A stretch of 64,000 bases of DNA from Streptomyces sp. F63 (GCF_018070345.1 NZ_JAGPXX010000001.1:310001-374000); one strand, 5' to 3'. Shown: positions 33,344 to 43,313, counted from the stretch's first letter. Program-made: numbers and translations. The notes: a model not told the origin generated them from the sequence alone.

Positions 33344-34741
33344 ATGAGCAGTTCCGCCACCACCACCACCATCGGGCCGATGGGAGCACCGAGCCGGCGC
33401 AACACCGAGCTCGCGCTGCTCGTCTTCGCCGTCCTCATCCCCGTCTTCGCCTACGTCAACGTGGGCCTGGCGAAGGAGGGCACCGTCCCGGCGGGCGTCC
33501 TCGGCTACACCGCGGGCCTCGGCCTGCTCGCGGGCATAGCCCACCTCATGGTGCGCAAGTTCGCCCCGTACGCCGACCCGCTGATGCTGCCGATCGCCAC
33601 CCTCCTCAACGGCCTCGGTCTGGTGCTGATCTGGCGCCTGGACCTGGAGCCGAGCATCACCACCCCGCAGCTCGGCGGCGCGATGGCGCCCGGCCAGCTG
33701 ATGTGGTCCACACTCGGCGTCGCCCTCTTCCTGGGTGTGCTGTTCTTCCTCAAGGACCACCGGGTGCTCCAGCGCTACACCTACATCTCCATGGTGGTGG
33801 CGCTGATCCTGCTGGTCCTGCCGATGTTCTTCCCGGCCCGCTTCGGTGCCCGGATCTGGATCACCATCCCGGGCGTGGGCTCACTGCAGCCCGGCGAGTT
33901 CGCCAAGATCATCATTGCGGTCTTCTTCGCCGGCTACCTCATGGTCAAGCGGGACGCCCTCGCCCTCGCCAGCCGCCGCTTCATGGGCATGTACCTGCCG
34001 CGCGGCCGGGACCTCGGCCCGATCCTCGTCATCTGGGCGCTCAGCCTGATGATCCTGATCTTCGAGACCGACCTGGGCACCTCCCTGCTCTTCTTCGGCC
34101 TCTTCGTGATCATGCTGTACGTGGCCACCGAGCGCACCAGCTGGGTGGTCTTCGGCCTCACCCTGAGCGCGGTGGGCGCCGTCGCGGTGGCGTCCTTCGC
34201 CTCCCACGTCCAGCGCCGGGTCCACAACTGGCTGAACCCGCTGGAGCTGCTGAACGGCGGGGTCACCGAGACCGCGCAGGCCATGTACACCTTCGGCGCG
34301 GGCGGCATCCTCGGCTCCGGGCTCGGCCAGGGCTACTCCCGGCTCATCGGCGGCATCGCCCCCAAGAGCGACTACATCCTGGCCACCGTGGGCGAGGAGC
34401 TGGGGCTCACCGGCGTCATGGCCGTCCTGATGCTCTACGCCCTGCTGATCGAACGCGGGATGCGCACCGCCCTCGCGGCCCGCGACCCATTCGGCAAACT
34501 GCTGGCCGTGGGTCTCGCCGGCGCCTTCTCTCTCCAGGTCTTCGTGGTCGCCGGCGGCGTCACCGGCCTGATCCCGCTGACGGGCATGACCCTGCCGTTC
34601 CTCGCCCAGGGCGGCTCCTCCGTGATCGCCAACTGGGCTCTGGTCGCGATCCTGCTGAGAATCAGCGACACCGCTCGCCGCCCGGCCCCCGCACCGGCAC
34701 CGTCCACCGACGCCGAGATGACCCAGGTGGTCCGAACGTGA
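33344..34741 (+). CDS. rodA: RodA/FtsW family SEDS peptidoglycan glycosyltransferase
   Basis: 465 aa, about ten to twelve membrane segments. SEDS signatures: GVGSLQPGEFAKI, ETDLGTSLLFFGLF, and GITGLIPLTG-type VTGLIPLTGMTLPFLAQGG near the C-terminus. It polymerises glycan from lipid II and works with the class B transpeptidase encoded by the overlapping next gene. Position after pstP is conserved in actinobacteria. Confidence 0.95.
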   Translation: MSSSATTTTIGPMGAPSRRNTELALLVFAVLIPVFAYVNVGLAKEGTVPAGVLGYTAGLGLLAGIAHLMVRKFAPYADPLMLPIATLLNGLGLVLIWRLDLEPSITTPQLGGAMAPGQLMWSTLGVALFLGVLFFLKDHRVLQRYTYISMVVALILLVLPMFFPARFGARIWITIPGVGSLQPGEFAKIIIAVFFAGYLMVKRDALALASRRFMGMYLPRGRDLGPILVIWALSLMILIFETDLGTSLLFFGLFVIMLYVATERTSWVVFGLTLSAVGAVAVASFASHVQRRVHNWLNPLELLNGGVTETAQAMYTFGAGGILGSGLGQGYSRLIGGIAPKSDYILATVGEELGLTGVMAVLMLYALLIERGMRTALAARDPFGKLLAVGLAGAFSLQVFVVAGGVTGLIPLTGMTLPFLAQGGSSVIANWALVAILLRISDTARRPAPAPAPSTDAEMTQVVRT

Positions 34742-36198
34742 ACAAGCCTCTCCGCCGCGTAGCCATCTTCAGCGGCCTGCTCATACTGGCCCTGCTGATC
34801 CGCGTCAACTGGGTGCAGTTCGTCCAGGCCGAAGAACTCCAGAGCGACAAGCACAACCGCAGGGTCGCCATCGAGCGGTACAGCGTGCCACGCGGCGACA
34901 TCATCGTGGACGGCAAGGCCATCACCGGCTCCACCACCACCGACAGCGGTGACTTCAAGTACAAGCGCACGTACAAGAACGGCGAGATGTGGGCGCCGGT
35001 CACCGGCTACGCCTCCCAGGCGTTCGGTGCCGACAAGCTGGAGAACCTCTTCGACGGCATTCTCACCGGCAACGACGACCGACTGTTCTTCAGCCGGACG
35101 ATCGACATGTTCACCGGCGAGGAGCAGACCGGCGGGCAGGTCGTGACCACCCTCAACTCCAAGGCGCAGAAGGCCGCGTTCGAGGGGCTGGGGAACAAGA
35201 AGGGCGCCGTGGCGGCCATCAATCCGTCCACCGGGGCGATCCTCGCCCTCGCCAGCGCCCCGAGCTACGACCCGTCCGACATCGCCGGGATGGGCACCAA
35301 GGACCAGGAGAACTACCAGAAGCTGCTCAAGGACCCGGACCGGCCGATGAACAACCGGCCGCTGCGCGAGACCTTCTTCCCCGGTTCGACCTTCAAGGTG
35401 GTCACGGCGGCCGCGGCGCTCGAGCACGGTCTGATCGACGACATCGACGCCAAGACGGACACCCCCGCCCCGTACTTCCTCCCGAACACGCGGACCGAGC
35501 TGAAGAACGACGGTCCGCACCCGACGTGTGAGAACGGATCCCTGCGGGAGGCCCTGCGGGTCTCCTGCAACACGGTCTTCGGCAAGATCGGCGCCGAACT
35601 CGGCCGGGACAAGCTGGTCGAGACCGCCGAGAAGTTCGGCTTCAACAACGCCGAGATCGACACCCCGGTCCGGGCCGGCCGCAGCAACGTCTCCACCGAG
35701 ATGGACAAGCCGCAGACGGCGCTCTCCGCCATCGGCCAGTTCGAGACGGCCGCCACCCCGCTCCAGATGGCCATGGTCGCCGCCGCCGTCGCCAACGACG
35801 GCAAGCTGATGAAGCCGTACATGGTCGATCAGCTGCAGGCGCCGAACCTCAACGTCGTCGAGCAGACCAGCCCCGAGGAGATGAGCCGGCCGCTCTCGCC
35901 GGAGAACGCGCAGAAGCTGCAGTCCGCGATGGAGACGGTGGTCGAGAACGGCACCGGCACGGCGGCACGGATCCCCGGCGTGACCGTCGGCGGCAAGACC
36001 GGTACCGCTCAGCGCGGCGTCGACAACAGCGAGAAGCCGTACGCCTGGTTCATCTCCTACGCCAAGACGGACGAGGGCTCCCCGGTCGCCGTGGCCGTCG
36101 TGGTCGAGGACTCCGACGCGGCCCGGGGCGACGTCAGCGGCGGCGGGCTGGCGGCCCCGATCGCCGAGGACGTCATGCGGGCCGTGCTCGGCAAGTGA
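34738..36198 (+). CDS. pbpA: PbpA, class B penicillin-binding protein (transpeptidase)
   Basis: 486 aa, GTG start overlapping the rodA stop. One N-terminal membrane anchor (AIFSGLLILALLIRV), a dimerisation region, and a transpeptidase domain with all three motifs: STFK (nucleophile, in FFPGSTFK), SCN (VSCNTVF) and KTG (GGKTGTA). It cross-links peptidoglycan beside the RodA partner. A 168-bp gap precedes pknB. Confidence 0.95.
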   Translation: MNKPLRRVAIFSGLLILALLIRVNWVQFVQAEELQSDKHNRRVAIERYSVPRGDIIVDGKAITGSTTTDSGDFKYKRTYKNGEMWAPVTGYASQAFGADKLENLFDGILTGNDDRLFFSRTIDMFTGEEQTGGQVVTTLNSKAQKAAFEGLGNKKGAVAAINPSTGAILALASAPSYDPSDIAGMGTKDQENYQKLLKDPDRPMNNRPLRETFFPGSTFKVVTAAAALEHGLIDDIDAKTDTPAPYFLPNTRTELKNDGPHPTCENGSLREALRVSCNTVFGKIGAELGRDKLVETAEKFGFNNAEIDTPVRAGRSNVSTEMDKPQTALSAIGQFETAATPLQMAMVAAAVANDGKLMKPYMVDQLQAPNLNVVEQTSPEEMSRPLSPENAQKLQSAMETVVENGTGTAARIPGVTVGGKTGTAQRGVDNSEKPYAWFISYAKTDEGSPVAVAVVVEDSDAARGDVSGGGLAAPIAEDVMRAVLGK

Positions 36199-36366
36199 TC
36201 TCGGTCACGCCATGAAGCGATCCGCCCTTCTTGTCGTACCGGTCGTGTATCAGCTCGCCCTGACGCCCGGACCGCGTAAGACGCGCCGGGTACGGTATGC
36301 CCGGACAGCACACCGCCGGGCCCCATGTCGGTGCGGTCGGGAATGACGGAGAGGGCTGGAGAAGCT

Positions 36367-38355
36367 ATGGAAGAGCCGCGTCGCCTCGGCGGCCGGTACG
36401 AGCTGGGCTCGGTGCTCGGCCGTGGTGGCATGGCCGAGGTGTACCTCGCCCACGACACGCGCCTCGGCCGTACCGTCGCTGTGAAGACACTCCGGGTGGA
36501 CCTCGCCCGCGACCCGTCGTTCCAGGCCCGGTTCCGCCGTGAGGCCCAGTCGGCCGCCTCCCTGAACCACCCGTCCATCGTCGCGGTCTACGACACCGGC
36601 GAGGACTACGTCGACGGTGTCTCCATCCCGTACATCGTGATGGAGTATGTCGACGGCTCCACCCTGCGGGAGCTGCTGCACTCCGGGCGCAAACTGCTGC
36701 CCGAGCGGTCGCTGGAGATGACCATCGGCGTCCTCCAGGCGCTGGAGTACTCCCACCGGGCCGGCATCGTCCACCGCGACATCAAGCCCGCGAACGTCAT
36801 GCTGACCCGCACCGGTCAGGTCAAGGTGATGGACTTCGGCATCGCCCGGGCCATGGGTGACTCCGGCATGACCATGACGCAGACCGCCGCCGTCATCGGC
36901 ACCGCCCAGTACCTCTCCCCCGAGCAGGCGAAGGGCGAGCAGGTCGACGCCCGCTCCGACCTCTACTCCACCGGCTGCCTCCTCTACGAACTCCTCACGG
37001 TGCGGCCGCCGTTCGTCGGCGACTCGCCCGTGGCCGTCGCCTACCAGCACGTCCGCGAGGAGCCGCAGCCGCCGAGCACCTTCGACCCCGAGATCACGCC
37101 CGAGATGGACGCCATCGTCCTCAAGGCGCTGACGAAGGACCCCGACTACCGCTACCAGTCCGCCGACGAGATGCGCGCCGACATCGAGGCCGCCCTCGAC
37201 GGCCAGCCCGTCGCCGCCACCGCCGCCATGGGCGCCGTCGGCTACGGGGCCTACGGCGCGGACCAGCCCACCACGGCCCTGCCCGCCCAGGGGGCGGGCG
37301 GCCAGACGAGCATGCTGCCGCCGATGCGCGAGGACGACGGCGGCTTCGGCTACGACGAGCGGCCCGACCGGCGCCGCGGCGCCGCCAAGAAGTCCAACCT
37401 CTCGACGATCCTGCTCGTGGTCGCGGGACTGCTGGTCCTGATCGGCGCGATCTTCATCGGCCAGGCCCTGTTCAGCGGCAGCCCCGACGACGACCGCGCC
37501 GTCCCCAACCTGATCGGCAAGTCGCTGAAGGAGGCCGAGCAGCGGACCGCCAACTCCGACCTGGAGCTCGCCGAGGGCGGCAGCGAGCCCTGCGAGAGCG
37601 GTGAGAAGAACACCGTCATCAAGCAGTCGCCGGAGCCGAAGACCGAGGTCCCCAAGGGCGACACGGTCACGGTGACCCTCTGCTCCGGCCCGGAGAAGAT
37701 CTCCGTCCCCAACGTCATCGGGGCCGACTTCGACCAGGCCAAGTCCGAGCTGGAGGACAAGGGCTTCGAGAACATCCAGCGCAAGGACGTGGTCTCCGAG
37801 CGCGAAGCGGGCACGGTCGTCGAGCAGTCCCCCGAGGCGGGCAGCGAGCGGGCGAAGGACGTGACCATCACCCTCTCCGTCGCCAAGGAGGCGGAGAAGT
37901 CCACCGTCCCGGACCTCACGGGCAAACGGCCGGACGAGGCCAAGACGATCCTCGAGGGCGTCGGTCTGGTGCTGGGCCAGCAGAGCGAGGTCGAGTCGGA
38001 CGCCCAGCCGGGCACCATCGTCTCGCAGAGCTTCCAGCCGGGCGAGCAGGTCGCGGCGGGCTCGACCGTCAACATCCAGATCGCCAAGGCCGCCGAGCAG
38101 TTCCCCATGCCGGATGTGAAGGGCCAGAGCGTCAAGGACGCCAAGAAGACCCTGCAGGACGCGGGTCTCACCATCGGCGGCTTCACCGGACCGGACGACG
38201 ACAAGGCCGTGGTGTTCAACAGCTCGCCGGCCGCGGGTGAGCAGGTGAAGAAGGGCCAGGCCGTCACGCTCGTCACCATCGGCGGCGACCAGGGCGACAA
38301 CGGCGGCGGCGGCTTCGGCGGCTTCTTCGGCGGAGCCGGCGGCGGCTCGGACTAG
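36367..38355 (+). CDS. pknB: PknB, PASTA-domain Ser/Thr protein kinase
   Basis: 662 aa from ATG 36367 (GGAGA 6 nt upstream). Kinase domain, residues 8-275: GRGGMAEVYLA glycine loop, VAVKTL lysine, HRDIKPANVM, DFGIARA, GTAQYLSPEQ. A Gly/Ala linker, one membrane segment near residue 350 (STILLVVAGLLVLIGAIFIGQ), then four PASTA repeats that bind muropeptides, ending in a Gly-rich tail. Master regulator of growth and division; substrates likely include FhaA and FhaB. Confidence 0.96.
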   Translation: MEEPRRLGGRYELGSVLGRGGMAEVYLAHDTRLGRTVAVKTLRVDLARDPSFQARFRREAQSAASLNHPSIVAVYDTGEDYVDGVSIPYIVMEYVDGSTLRELLHSGRKLLPERSLEMTIGVLQALEYSHRAGIVHRDIKPANVMLTRTGQVKVMDFGIARAMGDSGMTMTQTAAVIGTAQYLSPEQAKGEQVDARSDLYSTGCLLYELLTVRPPFVGDSPVAVAYQHVREEPQPPSTFDPEITPEMDAIVLKALTKDPDYRYQSADEMRADIEAALDGQPVAATAAMGAVGYGAYGADQPTTALPAQGAGGQTSMLPPMREDDGGFGYDERPDRRRGAAKKSNLSTILLVVAGLLVLIGAIFIGQALFSGSPDDDRAVPNLIGKSLKEAEQRTANSDLELAEGGSEPCESGEKNTVIKQSPEPKTEVPKGDTVTVTLCSGPEKISVPNVIGADFDQAKSELEDKGFENIQRKDVVSEREAGTVVEQSPEAGSERAKDVTITLSVAKEAEKSTVPDLTGKRPDEAKTILEGVGLVLGQQSEVESDAQPGTIVSQSFQPGEQVAAGSTVNIQIAKAAEQFPMPDVKGQSVKDAKKTLQDAGLTIGGFTGPDDDKAVVFNSSPAAGEQVKKGQAVTLVTIGGDQGDNGGGGFGGFFGGAGGGSD

Positions 38356-38400
38356 CCCCGGCCGCGCAGCCCCCGGCCGCGGCGGCCCTTCCCGTCACCG

Positions 38401-38437
38401 GAAGTCCCCGGCACCCCTCGCGGGTGCCGGGGACTTC
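38401..38437. terminator. Bidirectional terminator after pknB
   Basis: 16-bp perfect stem (38401-38416 with 38422-38437, 5-nt loop), arm GAAGTCCCCGGCACCC, between convergent pknB and the sortase gene. Confidence 0.85.
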
Positions 38438-38572
38438 TCGTGAGCGGCCGGCGCCCGGTGACGCAACCGGCGGAGTGCGGCCGGGCGGACAGAGGCACGG
38501 GCGGGGTGCGGTCCGCGGACCGTGCGCGCGCCGCGCTCAGGCGCCCGGTGTGCCGGGGGCGCTCCCGCGGGC

Positions 38573-39301
38573 TCAGCGCAGTTCCTCCGGCGGGGTGCGG
38601 TCCGCGTCGACCTTCTCCGTGCGCTCCAGCTCGGCCCAGACGATGTAGCGGTAGTCCGAGGTGTAGACCGGGGTGCAGGTGGTCAGCGTCAGATAGCGGC
38701 CGGCCTTCTTCTTGCCCGACGCCTCCGGGATGTGGGCGAGCACGTCCACGTTGTACTTGGACGTCTGCGGCAGCTTCTCGTAGACCCGGTACACGTACCA
38801 GGTGTCGCGGGTCTCGAAGACGACCGGATCGCCGTCGCGCAGCTTGTGGATGTTGTGGAACTTGGCGCCGTGGCCGTCGCGGTGGGCGGCGAGCGAGAAA
38901 TTGCCCTGCTTCTTCCAGGGCATCGCGGCCTTCACCGGGTCCGTGTAGTAGCCCGCGACGCCGGCGTTGAGCTCCTCGGTGCCGGTGCCCTCGGTGACGA
39001 GGATCGCCTCCTCCTCCATCGCCGGGACGTGGAGGAACCCGATGCCGTCCTGGGTGTCGAGCGCACCGGGACCACCCGACCAGCGGTCACGGATCTCCTG
39101 GCTCTTGCGGCCCGCCTCGCGGTCGGCCAGCACGTTCGTCCACCACAGGGAGTAGACGACGAACAGGCCCAGCACCAGCCCCGCGGTGATCAGCAGTTCG
39201 CCGAGCACGCCGACCACCGCGGCCACCCGCCCCCTGCGGCGCGGCCGGGCGGCGGGCCGGCGCACCCCGGTCTGTTCATCGTGTTCGGTCGTGGCTGCCA
39301 C
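38573..39301 (-). CDS. srtE: Class E sortase
   Basis: 242 aa. Short cytoplasmic N-terminus, one membrane segment (VAAVVGVLGELLITAGLVLG), then the sortase beta-barrel with catalytic His in SLAAHRDGH, Cys in TLTTCTP and Arg in SDYRYIVW. Class E sortases attach LAxTG chaplins and other surface proteins to Streptomyces peptidoglycan. A second sortase gene lies 30 bp upstream on the same strand. Confidence 0.93.
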   Translation of the reverse strand: MAATTEHDEQTGVRRPAARPRRRGRVAAVVGVLGELLITAGLVLGLFVVYSLWWTNVLADREAGRKSQEIRDRWSGGPGALDTQDGIGFLHVPAMEEEAILVTEGTGTEELNAGVAGYYTDPVKAAMPWKKQGNFSLAAHRDGHGAKFHNIHKLRDGDPVVFETRDTWYVYRVYEKLPQTSKYNVDVLAHIPEASGKKKAGRYLTLTTCTPVYTSDYRYIVWAELERTEKVDADRTPPEELR

Positions 39302-39331
39302 GGCGTCCCCGTCGTCCGTTCCGCTCGGTCC

Positions 39332-40909
39332 TCAGCCGACGAGCGCGTCGGGCTTGCCCTCGCTGCGCGGCCGTTCGTCGACCATCTTGCCCCAGACGAT
39401 CATCCGGTACGTACTGGTGAACTCCGGGGTGCAGGTGGTGAGGGTGACGTACCGGCCGGGCCCGGTGAAGCCCGACTGCTTCGGCACCGGCTCGATCACG
39501 CTGATGTTGGACGGCGGGGTCTGGGGGAGGATGCTCGCCATCGCGTAGGTGTAGTAGGTGTCCCGCGTCTCGACGATGATCTCGTCGCCCGGCTTGAGCT
39601 TGTTGATGTAGCGGAACGGCTCGCCGTGGGTGTTGCGGTGCCCGGCCACCGCGAAGTTGCCCTGCTCGTCCCAGGGCATGGCCGTCTTCAGCTTGCCCTC
39701 TCCGTAGTGCCCGGCCATGCCGCGGTCGAGCACCTTGTGCTTGTCGATGCCCTCGGCGATCGGAACCTTCACATCCAGTTTGGGGATGTACATGATCGCG
39801 AAGCCCTCGCCGGGGGAGAAGACGCCCGGGTCCCGGTTCTCCGCCTTCTCGCCGCCGCCCTTGTCCCACTCCTCCTGGAGGTTGCTGGCGGCACCGCCGG
39901 CCTGCTGGTTCGCCAGGACGTTCGTCCACCACAGCTGGTACGTGACGAACAGCAGCATCAGCACGCCGACCGTGATGAACGTCTCACCGAGCACCCGGCT
40001 CGCGATCACCCCGGGACTGTCCTTGCGGGCCCGCGCCAGCCGGCGGGCCTCGACCCGCGAACACGGCGCCGCGGCGGCCCCTGTTCCGCTGCCCGCGGCG
40101 GTGGCCGGCGCGGCGCCTGCCGCCGCTGCCCCCGCTGCCGTCCCGCGGGCCGCGGCGGTTCCGGGGCGACGGGCGCGCCGGCCACTGCCGTGCCGTCCGC
40201 CGCCGCTCTGCGCGGCCTTCCGCCGGGCCGCCCGGCCCCCGGTGACCGGGGGTGCCGCGGAGGGTGGTGCGGCGCCGCCGCTTCCCGGGTCCGTCCTCGG
40301 GAGGTCGGCGATCCGCAGGGCCACCGTGGCCTCGTCGGCGGGCGGTTCCGGGGCGCGCAGCGTCACCGTGCGGTCGTCGCCGGGCGCGGAGCCGGGGGCT
40401 TCCGGGGCGGACCCCGAGACGACGGCCAGCCCGGCGGTGAAGGGGCTCGGGGCCCGCCGCTGCGTCCGCGGCTCCGGGGCGGCACCGTAGGGCTCCCCGA
40501 GGGTGTCCGTGGAGGCGTCCGCGGGGATGTTCCCGTAGCCGCCGTACACCGGGCCCGCCGGGGGCTCCGGAGGGTCGTCCAGCGCGCCCAGGGGGTCCGT
40601 CACGGCCCGGAAGGCGGGGCTCCGGGGATACGCCTCGGCCGGGAACTCCTCGTGCGGGCGGGCCGCCGGAGGGGCGTACGGATCGTCGTAGCGCCCGGAG
40701 TGGCCGGGGACGGTGTGCCTCTCGCCGTATCCGGGCGCCGTGCCTCCCCCGCCGTGGAAGCCCCGGCGCGGGCCCGGGAGCGGGTCGTTCAGCGGGTCGT
40801 GCGGACCGTCGGCCGCCGCCGGGTACGAGCCGGGCTCGTCGTACGGCGGGGTCCCGCCGCCCTCGTACGGGGCGCGGGAGCTGTCCCGTTCGGGGCGGAG
40901 GGCGGTCAC
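39332..40909 (-). CDS. srtE: Class E sortase with long disordered N-terminal region
   Basis: 525 aa; the GTG giving VTALRPERDS overlaps the glutaminase stop (GTGA). About 290 Pro/Gly/Arg-rich cytoplasmic residues precede one membrane segment (VLGETFITVGVLMLLFVTY) and the sortase domain (VAGHRNTHG, LTTCTPEF, STYRMIVWG). Paralogue of the downstream sortase. The N-terminal extension is longer than in most sortases and of unknown role. Confidence 0.92.
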   Translation of the reverse strand: MTALRPERDSSRAPYEGGGTPPYDEPGSYPAAADGPHDPLNDPLPGPRRGFHGGGGTAPGYGERHTVPGHSGRYDDPYAPPAARPHEEFPAEAYPRSPAFRAVTDPLGALDDPPEPPAGPVYGGYGNIPADASTDTLGEPYGAAPEPRTQRRAPSPFTAGLAVVSGSAPEAPGSAPGDDRTVTLRAPEPPADEATVALRIADLPRTDPGSGGAAPPSAAPPVTGGRAARRKAAQSGGGRHGSGRRARRPGTAAARGTAAGAAAAGAAPATAAGSGTGAAAAPCSRVEARRLARARKDSPGVIASRVLGETFITVGVLMLLFVTYQLWWTNVLANQQAGGAASNLQEEWDKGGGEKAENRDPGVFSPGEGFAIMYIPKLDVKVPIAEGIDKHKVLDRGMAGHYGEGKLKTAMPWDEQGNFAVAGHRNTHGEPFRYINKLKPGDEIIVETRDTYYTYAMASILPQTPPSNISVIEPVPKQSGFTGPGRYVTLTTCTPEFTSTYRMIVWGKMVDERPRSEGKPDALVG

Positions 40910-41559
40910 GCGGCGGCCTTGCCGACCACCGGCGCGAGACCCACCGACCGTTCCACCGCGCCGCCGTCCCCGCACGCCGCGAGCCAGTTGGCCAGCATCC
41001 GGTGCCCCCATTCGGTGAGAACCGACTCCGGGTGGAACTGCACTCCCTCGACCGGGAGTTCCCGGTGGCGCAGTCCCATGACGATGCCGCTCTCCGGGCC
41101 GTCCCCGCCCGTCCAGGCGGTGATCTCCAGCTCGGCGGGCACGGTGATCTGTTCGACCGCGAGCGAGTGGTAGCGGGTGGCCGTGAAGGGCGAGGGCAGA
41201 TCCCGGAAGACGCCCTCACCGCCGTGATGCACCGGGGAGGTCTTGCCGTGCAGCAGTTCGGGGGCCCGCCCGACGACGCCGCCGAAGGCCACCGCCATGG
41301 ACTGCATGCCCAGGCAGACGCCGAAGACCGGGACGCCGGTGTCCGCGCAGTGGCGCACCATGTCCACGCAGACGCCCGCCTCTTCGGGGGTGCCGGGACC
41401 CGGTGAGAGCAGGACGCCGTCGAAGCCGTCCCGGGCGTGGCCGAGCTCCACCGCGTCGTTCCGGACCACCTCGCACTCGGCGCCGAGCTGGTAGAGGTAC
41501 TGGACGAGGTTGAAGACGAAGCTGTCGTAGTTGTCCACCACGAGGATGCGCGCGGTCAC
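40906..41559 (-). CDS. Glutamine amidotransferase, anthranilate/aminodeoxychorismate synthase component II
   Basis: 217 aa from the GTG giving VTARILVVDNYDSF. Class I glutaminase with the nucleophile in GVCLGMQ, the oxyanion SPGPGTPEEAG, and the His-Glu pair in QFHPESVLTEWG. It supplies ammonia for p-aminobenzoate or anthranilate formation; the synthase subunit is not nearby. This gene has the same position near pknB and sortases in other streptomycetes. PabA and TrpG cannot be told apart by sequence alone. Confidence 0.9.
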   Translation of the reverse strand: MTARILVVDNYDSFVFNLVQYLYQLGAECEVVRNDAVELGHARDGFDGVLLSPGPGTPEEAGVCVDMVRHCADTGVPVFGVCLGMQSMAVAFGGVVGRAPELLHGKTSPVHHGGEGVFRDLPSPFTATRYHSLAVEQITVPAELEITAWTGGDGPESGIVMGLRHRELPVEGVQFHPESVLTEWGHRMLANWLAACGDGGAVERSVGLAPVVGKAAA

Positions 41560-41729
41560 CGGGAACCACCCCCGTTGTCCACCGTCACATCGCCGAACGG
41601 CAGCAGGGGCTCCGCCCACGGGAAGACGTACTGGAACAGCACGAAGACGATCACCAGCACGAGCACGAGCGAGAGCAGTGCCCGCACCCATGTGTTCCCC
41701 GGCAGCTGCCGCCAGATCCAGCCGTACAT
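41556..41729 (-). CDS. Small membrane protein
   Basis: 57 aa from the ATG at 41729 (GAAAGGG upstream). One membrane segment (ALLSLVLVLVIVFVLFQYVF), an aromatic N-terminus (MYGWIWRQLPG) and a short acidic C-terminus. The stop overlaps the glutaminase start, so it is translationally coupled. Function unknown; it appears conserved in this neighbourhood. Confidence 0.8.
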   Translation of the reverse strand: MYGWIWRQLPGNTWVRALLSLVLVLVIVFVLFQYVFPWAEPLLPFGDVTVDNGGGSR

Positions 41730-41847
41730 GCTGACCCTTTCCGATCGGTGCACCGACCAGAGTAAGGGGAGCCGGGCCCCGGCCGGGGGCCAGCGGGCGA
41801 AAGCCCTCCTTCCGATTGACGCCGCGGGGGCCCGGCCCCGGGAGCCG

Positions 41848-42633
41848 TCACTTCTCCACCGGGGTCGCGTACTGGAGGTCGACGGTGCCGGCGTGGCCGC
41901 GCAGGGTCACCGCGTCGTGCCGCTCGACCTCCCAGCCGAGGCCGTACGCGTCCACGTAGCGGAGGTAGTTCTCGATCGCCGGGGAGTCGTTGAGCGCCTG
42001 CTGGAGGCCCTCGGTGTCGCCGACCGCGGTGACCGTGTACGGCGGCGAGTAGACCCGGCCCTGCAGGATCAGGGTGTTGCCCACACAGCGGACCGCGCTG
42101 GTGGAGATCAGCCGCTGGTCCATGACCCGGATGCCCTTCGCCCCGCCCCGCCAGAGGGCGTTGACCACGGCCTGGAGGTCCTGCTGGTGGATGACGAGAT
42201 CGTTGGGCTGGGGGTCGGGGGCGCCGGGGGTGCGGGCGGTGGCGTCCGGCGGGGCGTCGGTGAGAGTGACGGTCAGGCCGGGTCCGCTGACCTTCTTGGT
42301 GCCGGCCGCCCTCTCCAGGCCGTCCAGCTTCCGGTCCTGGGCCTCGGTGCTGCCGTCGTCGCGCCGGGCCAGCCGGTCGATCTCCGCGCGAACGGCGGCG
42401 GACTCGTCGTCGAGCCGGGCGTTCTCCCGGCTGCGCTCCTGGATGAGGTCGGAGAGTTCCAGCAGGGAGTCGTCGGTCCGGAGGTTGGTACCCTGAGCGG
42501 TATCGAAACTGGTCCAGAACAGCAGGCCGGCCAGGGCGAAGATGCCTGCCGTGAGGAGCCGTACCGGATGCCATGCCGGCCTCCGGGGCGCGGGGAGGCG
42601 GGGTTGAGAAGCGGGATCCGCCGGATTGCTCAC
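41848..42633 (-). CDS. DUF881 family membrane protein
   Basis: 261 aa, GTG start. One membrane segment ([18 protein letters not shown]), a coiled-coil (residues 55-95, [20 protein letters not shown]), then the DUF881 domain with [25 protein letters not shown] and [12 protein letters not shown]. The family is linked to actinobacterial envelope and division loci and sits beside crgA here, divergently. Confidence 0.9.
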   Translation of the reverse strand: MSNPADPASQPRLPAPRRPAWHPVRLLTAGIFALAGLLFWTSFDTAQGTNLRTDDSLLELSDLIQERSRENARLDDESAAVRAEIDRLARRDDGSTEAQDRKLDGLERAAGTKKVSGPGLTVTLTDAPPDATARTPGAPDPQPNDLVIHQQDLQAVVNALWRGGAKGIRVMDQRLISTSAVRCVGNTLILQGRVYSPPYTVTAVGDTEGLQQALNDSPAIENYLRYVDAYGLGWEVERHDAVTLRGHAGTVDLQYATPVEK

Positions 42634-42784
42634 CGTACCCTTATCTCCTTCGAAGCCGCGGAAGCACTACGCTAACGGACGCGCCCGGGGGAGCAAGTGT
42701 CCCCGTCGCTCTCAACCCGGCTCAACCCGGCCGACAGCCCAGATCCCTGCGCGGCCGCACAGCGCATCGACAGGAGAGTCTCTC

Positions 42785-43039
42785 GTGCCGAAGTCACGTA
42801 TCCGCAAGAAGGCCGACTTCACGCCGCCTCCGGCGAAGCGGAACACCGTCAAGCTGTCGAGCGGCCGCAGCTGGGTGGCGCCGCTGATGCTGGCCCTGTT
42901 CCTGATCGGGCTGGCCTGGATCGTGGTGTTCTATGTGACGACCGGTGACATGCCGGTCGAGTCCCTCGGCAACTGGAACATCGTGGTGGGCTTCGGCTTC
43001 ATCGCGGCGGGGTTCGTGGTCTCCACGCAGTGGAAGTAG
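42785..43039 (+). CDS. crgA: CrgA, septation inhibitor / divisome membrane protein
   Basis: 84 aa, GTG start. [16 protein letters not shown]-terminus followed by two membrane segments ([22 protein letters not shown] and [17 protein letters not shown]), the CrgA signature. It coordinates growth and septation in Streptomyces aerial hyphae and interacts with FtsZ/FtsI. Its 3' side is a DnaA-box-rich intergenic region. Confidence 0.95.
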   Translation: MPKSRIRKKADFTPPPAKRNTVKLSSGRSWVAPLMLALFLIGLAWIVVFYVTTGDMPVESLGNWNIVVGFGFIAAGFVVSTQWK

Positions 43040-43076
43040 CGGTCGGCGACAGTGCCGGTCAAGCTTTGCCCACACG

Positions 43077-43277
43077 TTGTCCACAGAGTTATCCACAGCA
43101 GGGGAAAAGATATGAAGAGCTGTGGATAACTCGGACCGGCGGGGCGTCGATACGACTGCCCCGTTGTCGTACAATCCGCGGTCCGGACAGCAAAAGAGCA
43201 GGTCAACCAGGTGTTGACGGAGAGTGCCCGCCCGGCCGCCAACACTGTGCACAAGATCCCGCACCCGCTGTGGACAA
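43077..43277. promoter_or_regulatory. DnaA-box cluster outside oriC
   Basis: In the 274-bp gap between convergent crgA and the rhomboid gene: TTGTCCACA 43077-43085, TTATCCACA 43089-43097, TGTGGATAA 43121-43129 (minus), TGTGCACAA 43246-43254 (minus, one mismatch) and TGTGGACAA 43269-43277 (minus). Four are exact streptomycete DnaA-box forms. The first three lie within 53 bp, and the region is about 17 kb from oriC. Confidence 0.7.
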
Positions 43278-43313
43278 CGGCCGTCACCCTGCGGAAAACC
43301 CCCGCCCCGGGGG

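Noticed and set aside
31813..33438. 541-codon minus-strand ORF opposite pstP
   Set aside because: Antisense shadow of the PP2C phosphatase gene; no motif and low-complexity composition.
38522..41173. 883-codon plus-strand ORF opposite the two sortase genes
   Set aside because: It is the antisense of two clear class E sortases; composition is a shadow of high-GC third positions, with no domain pattern.
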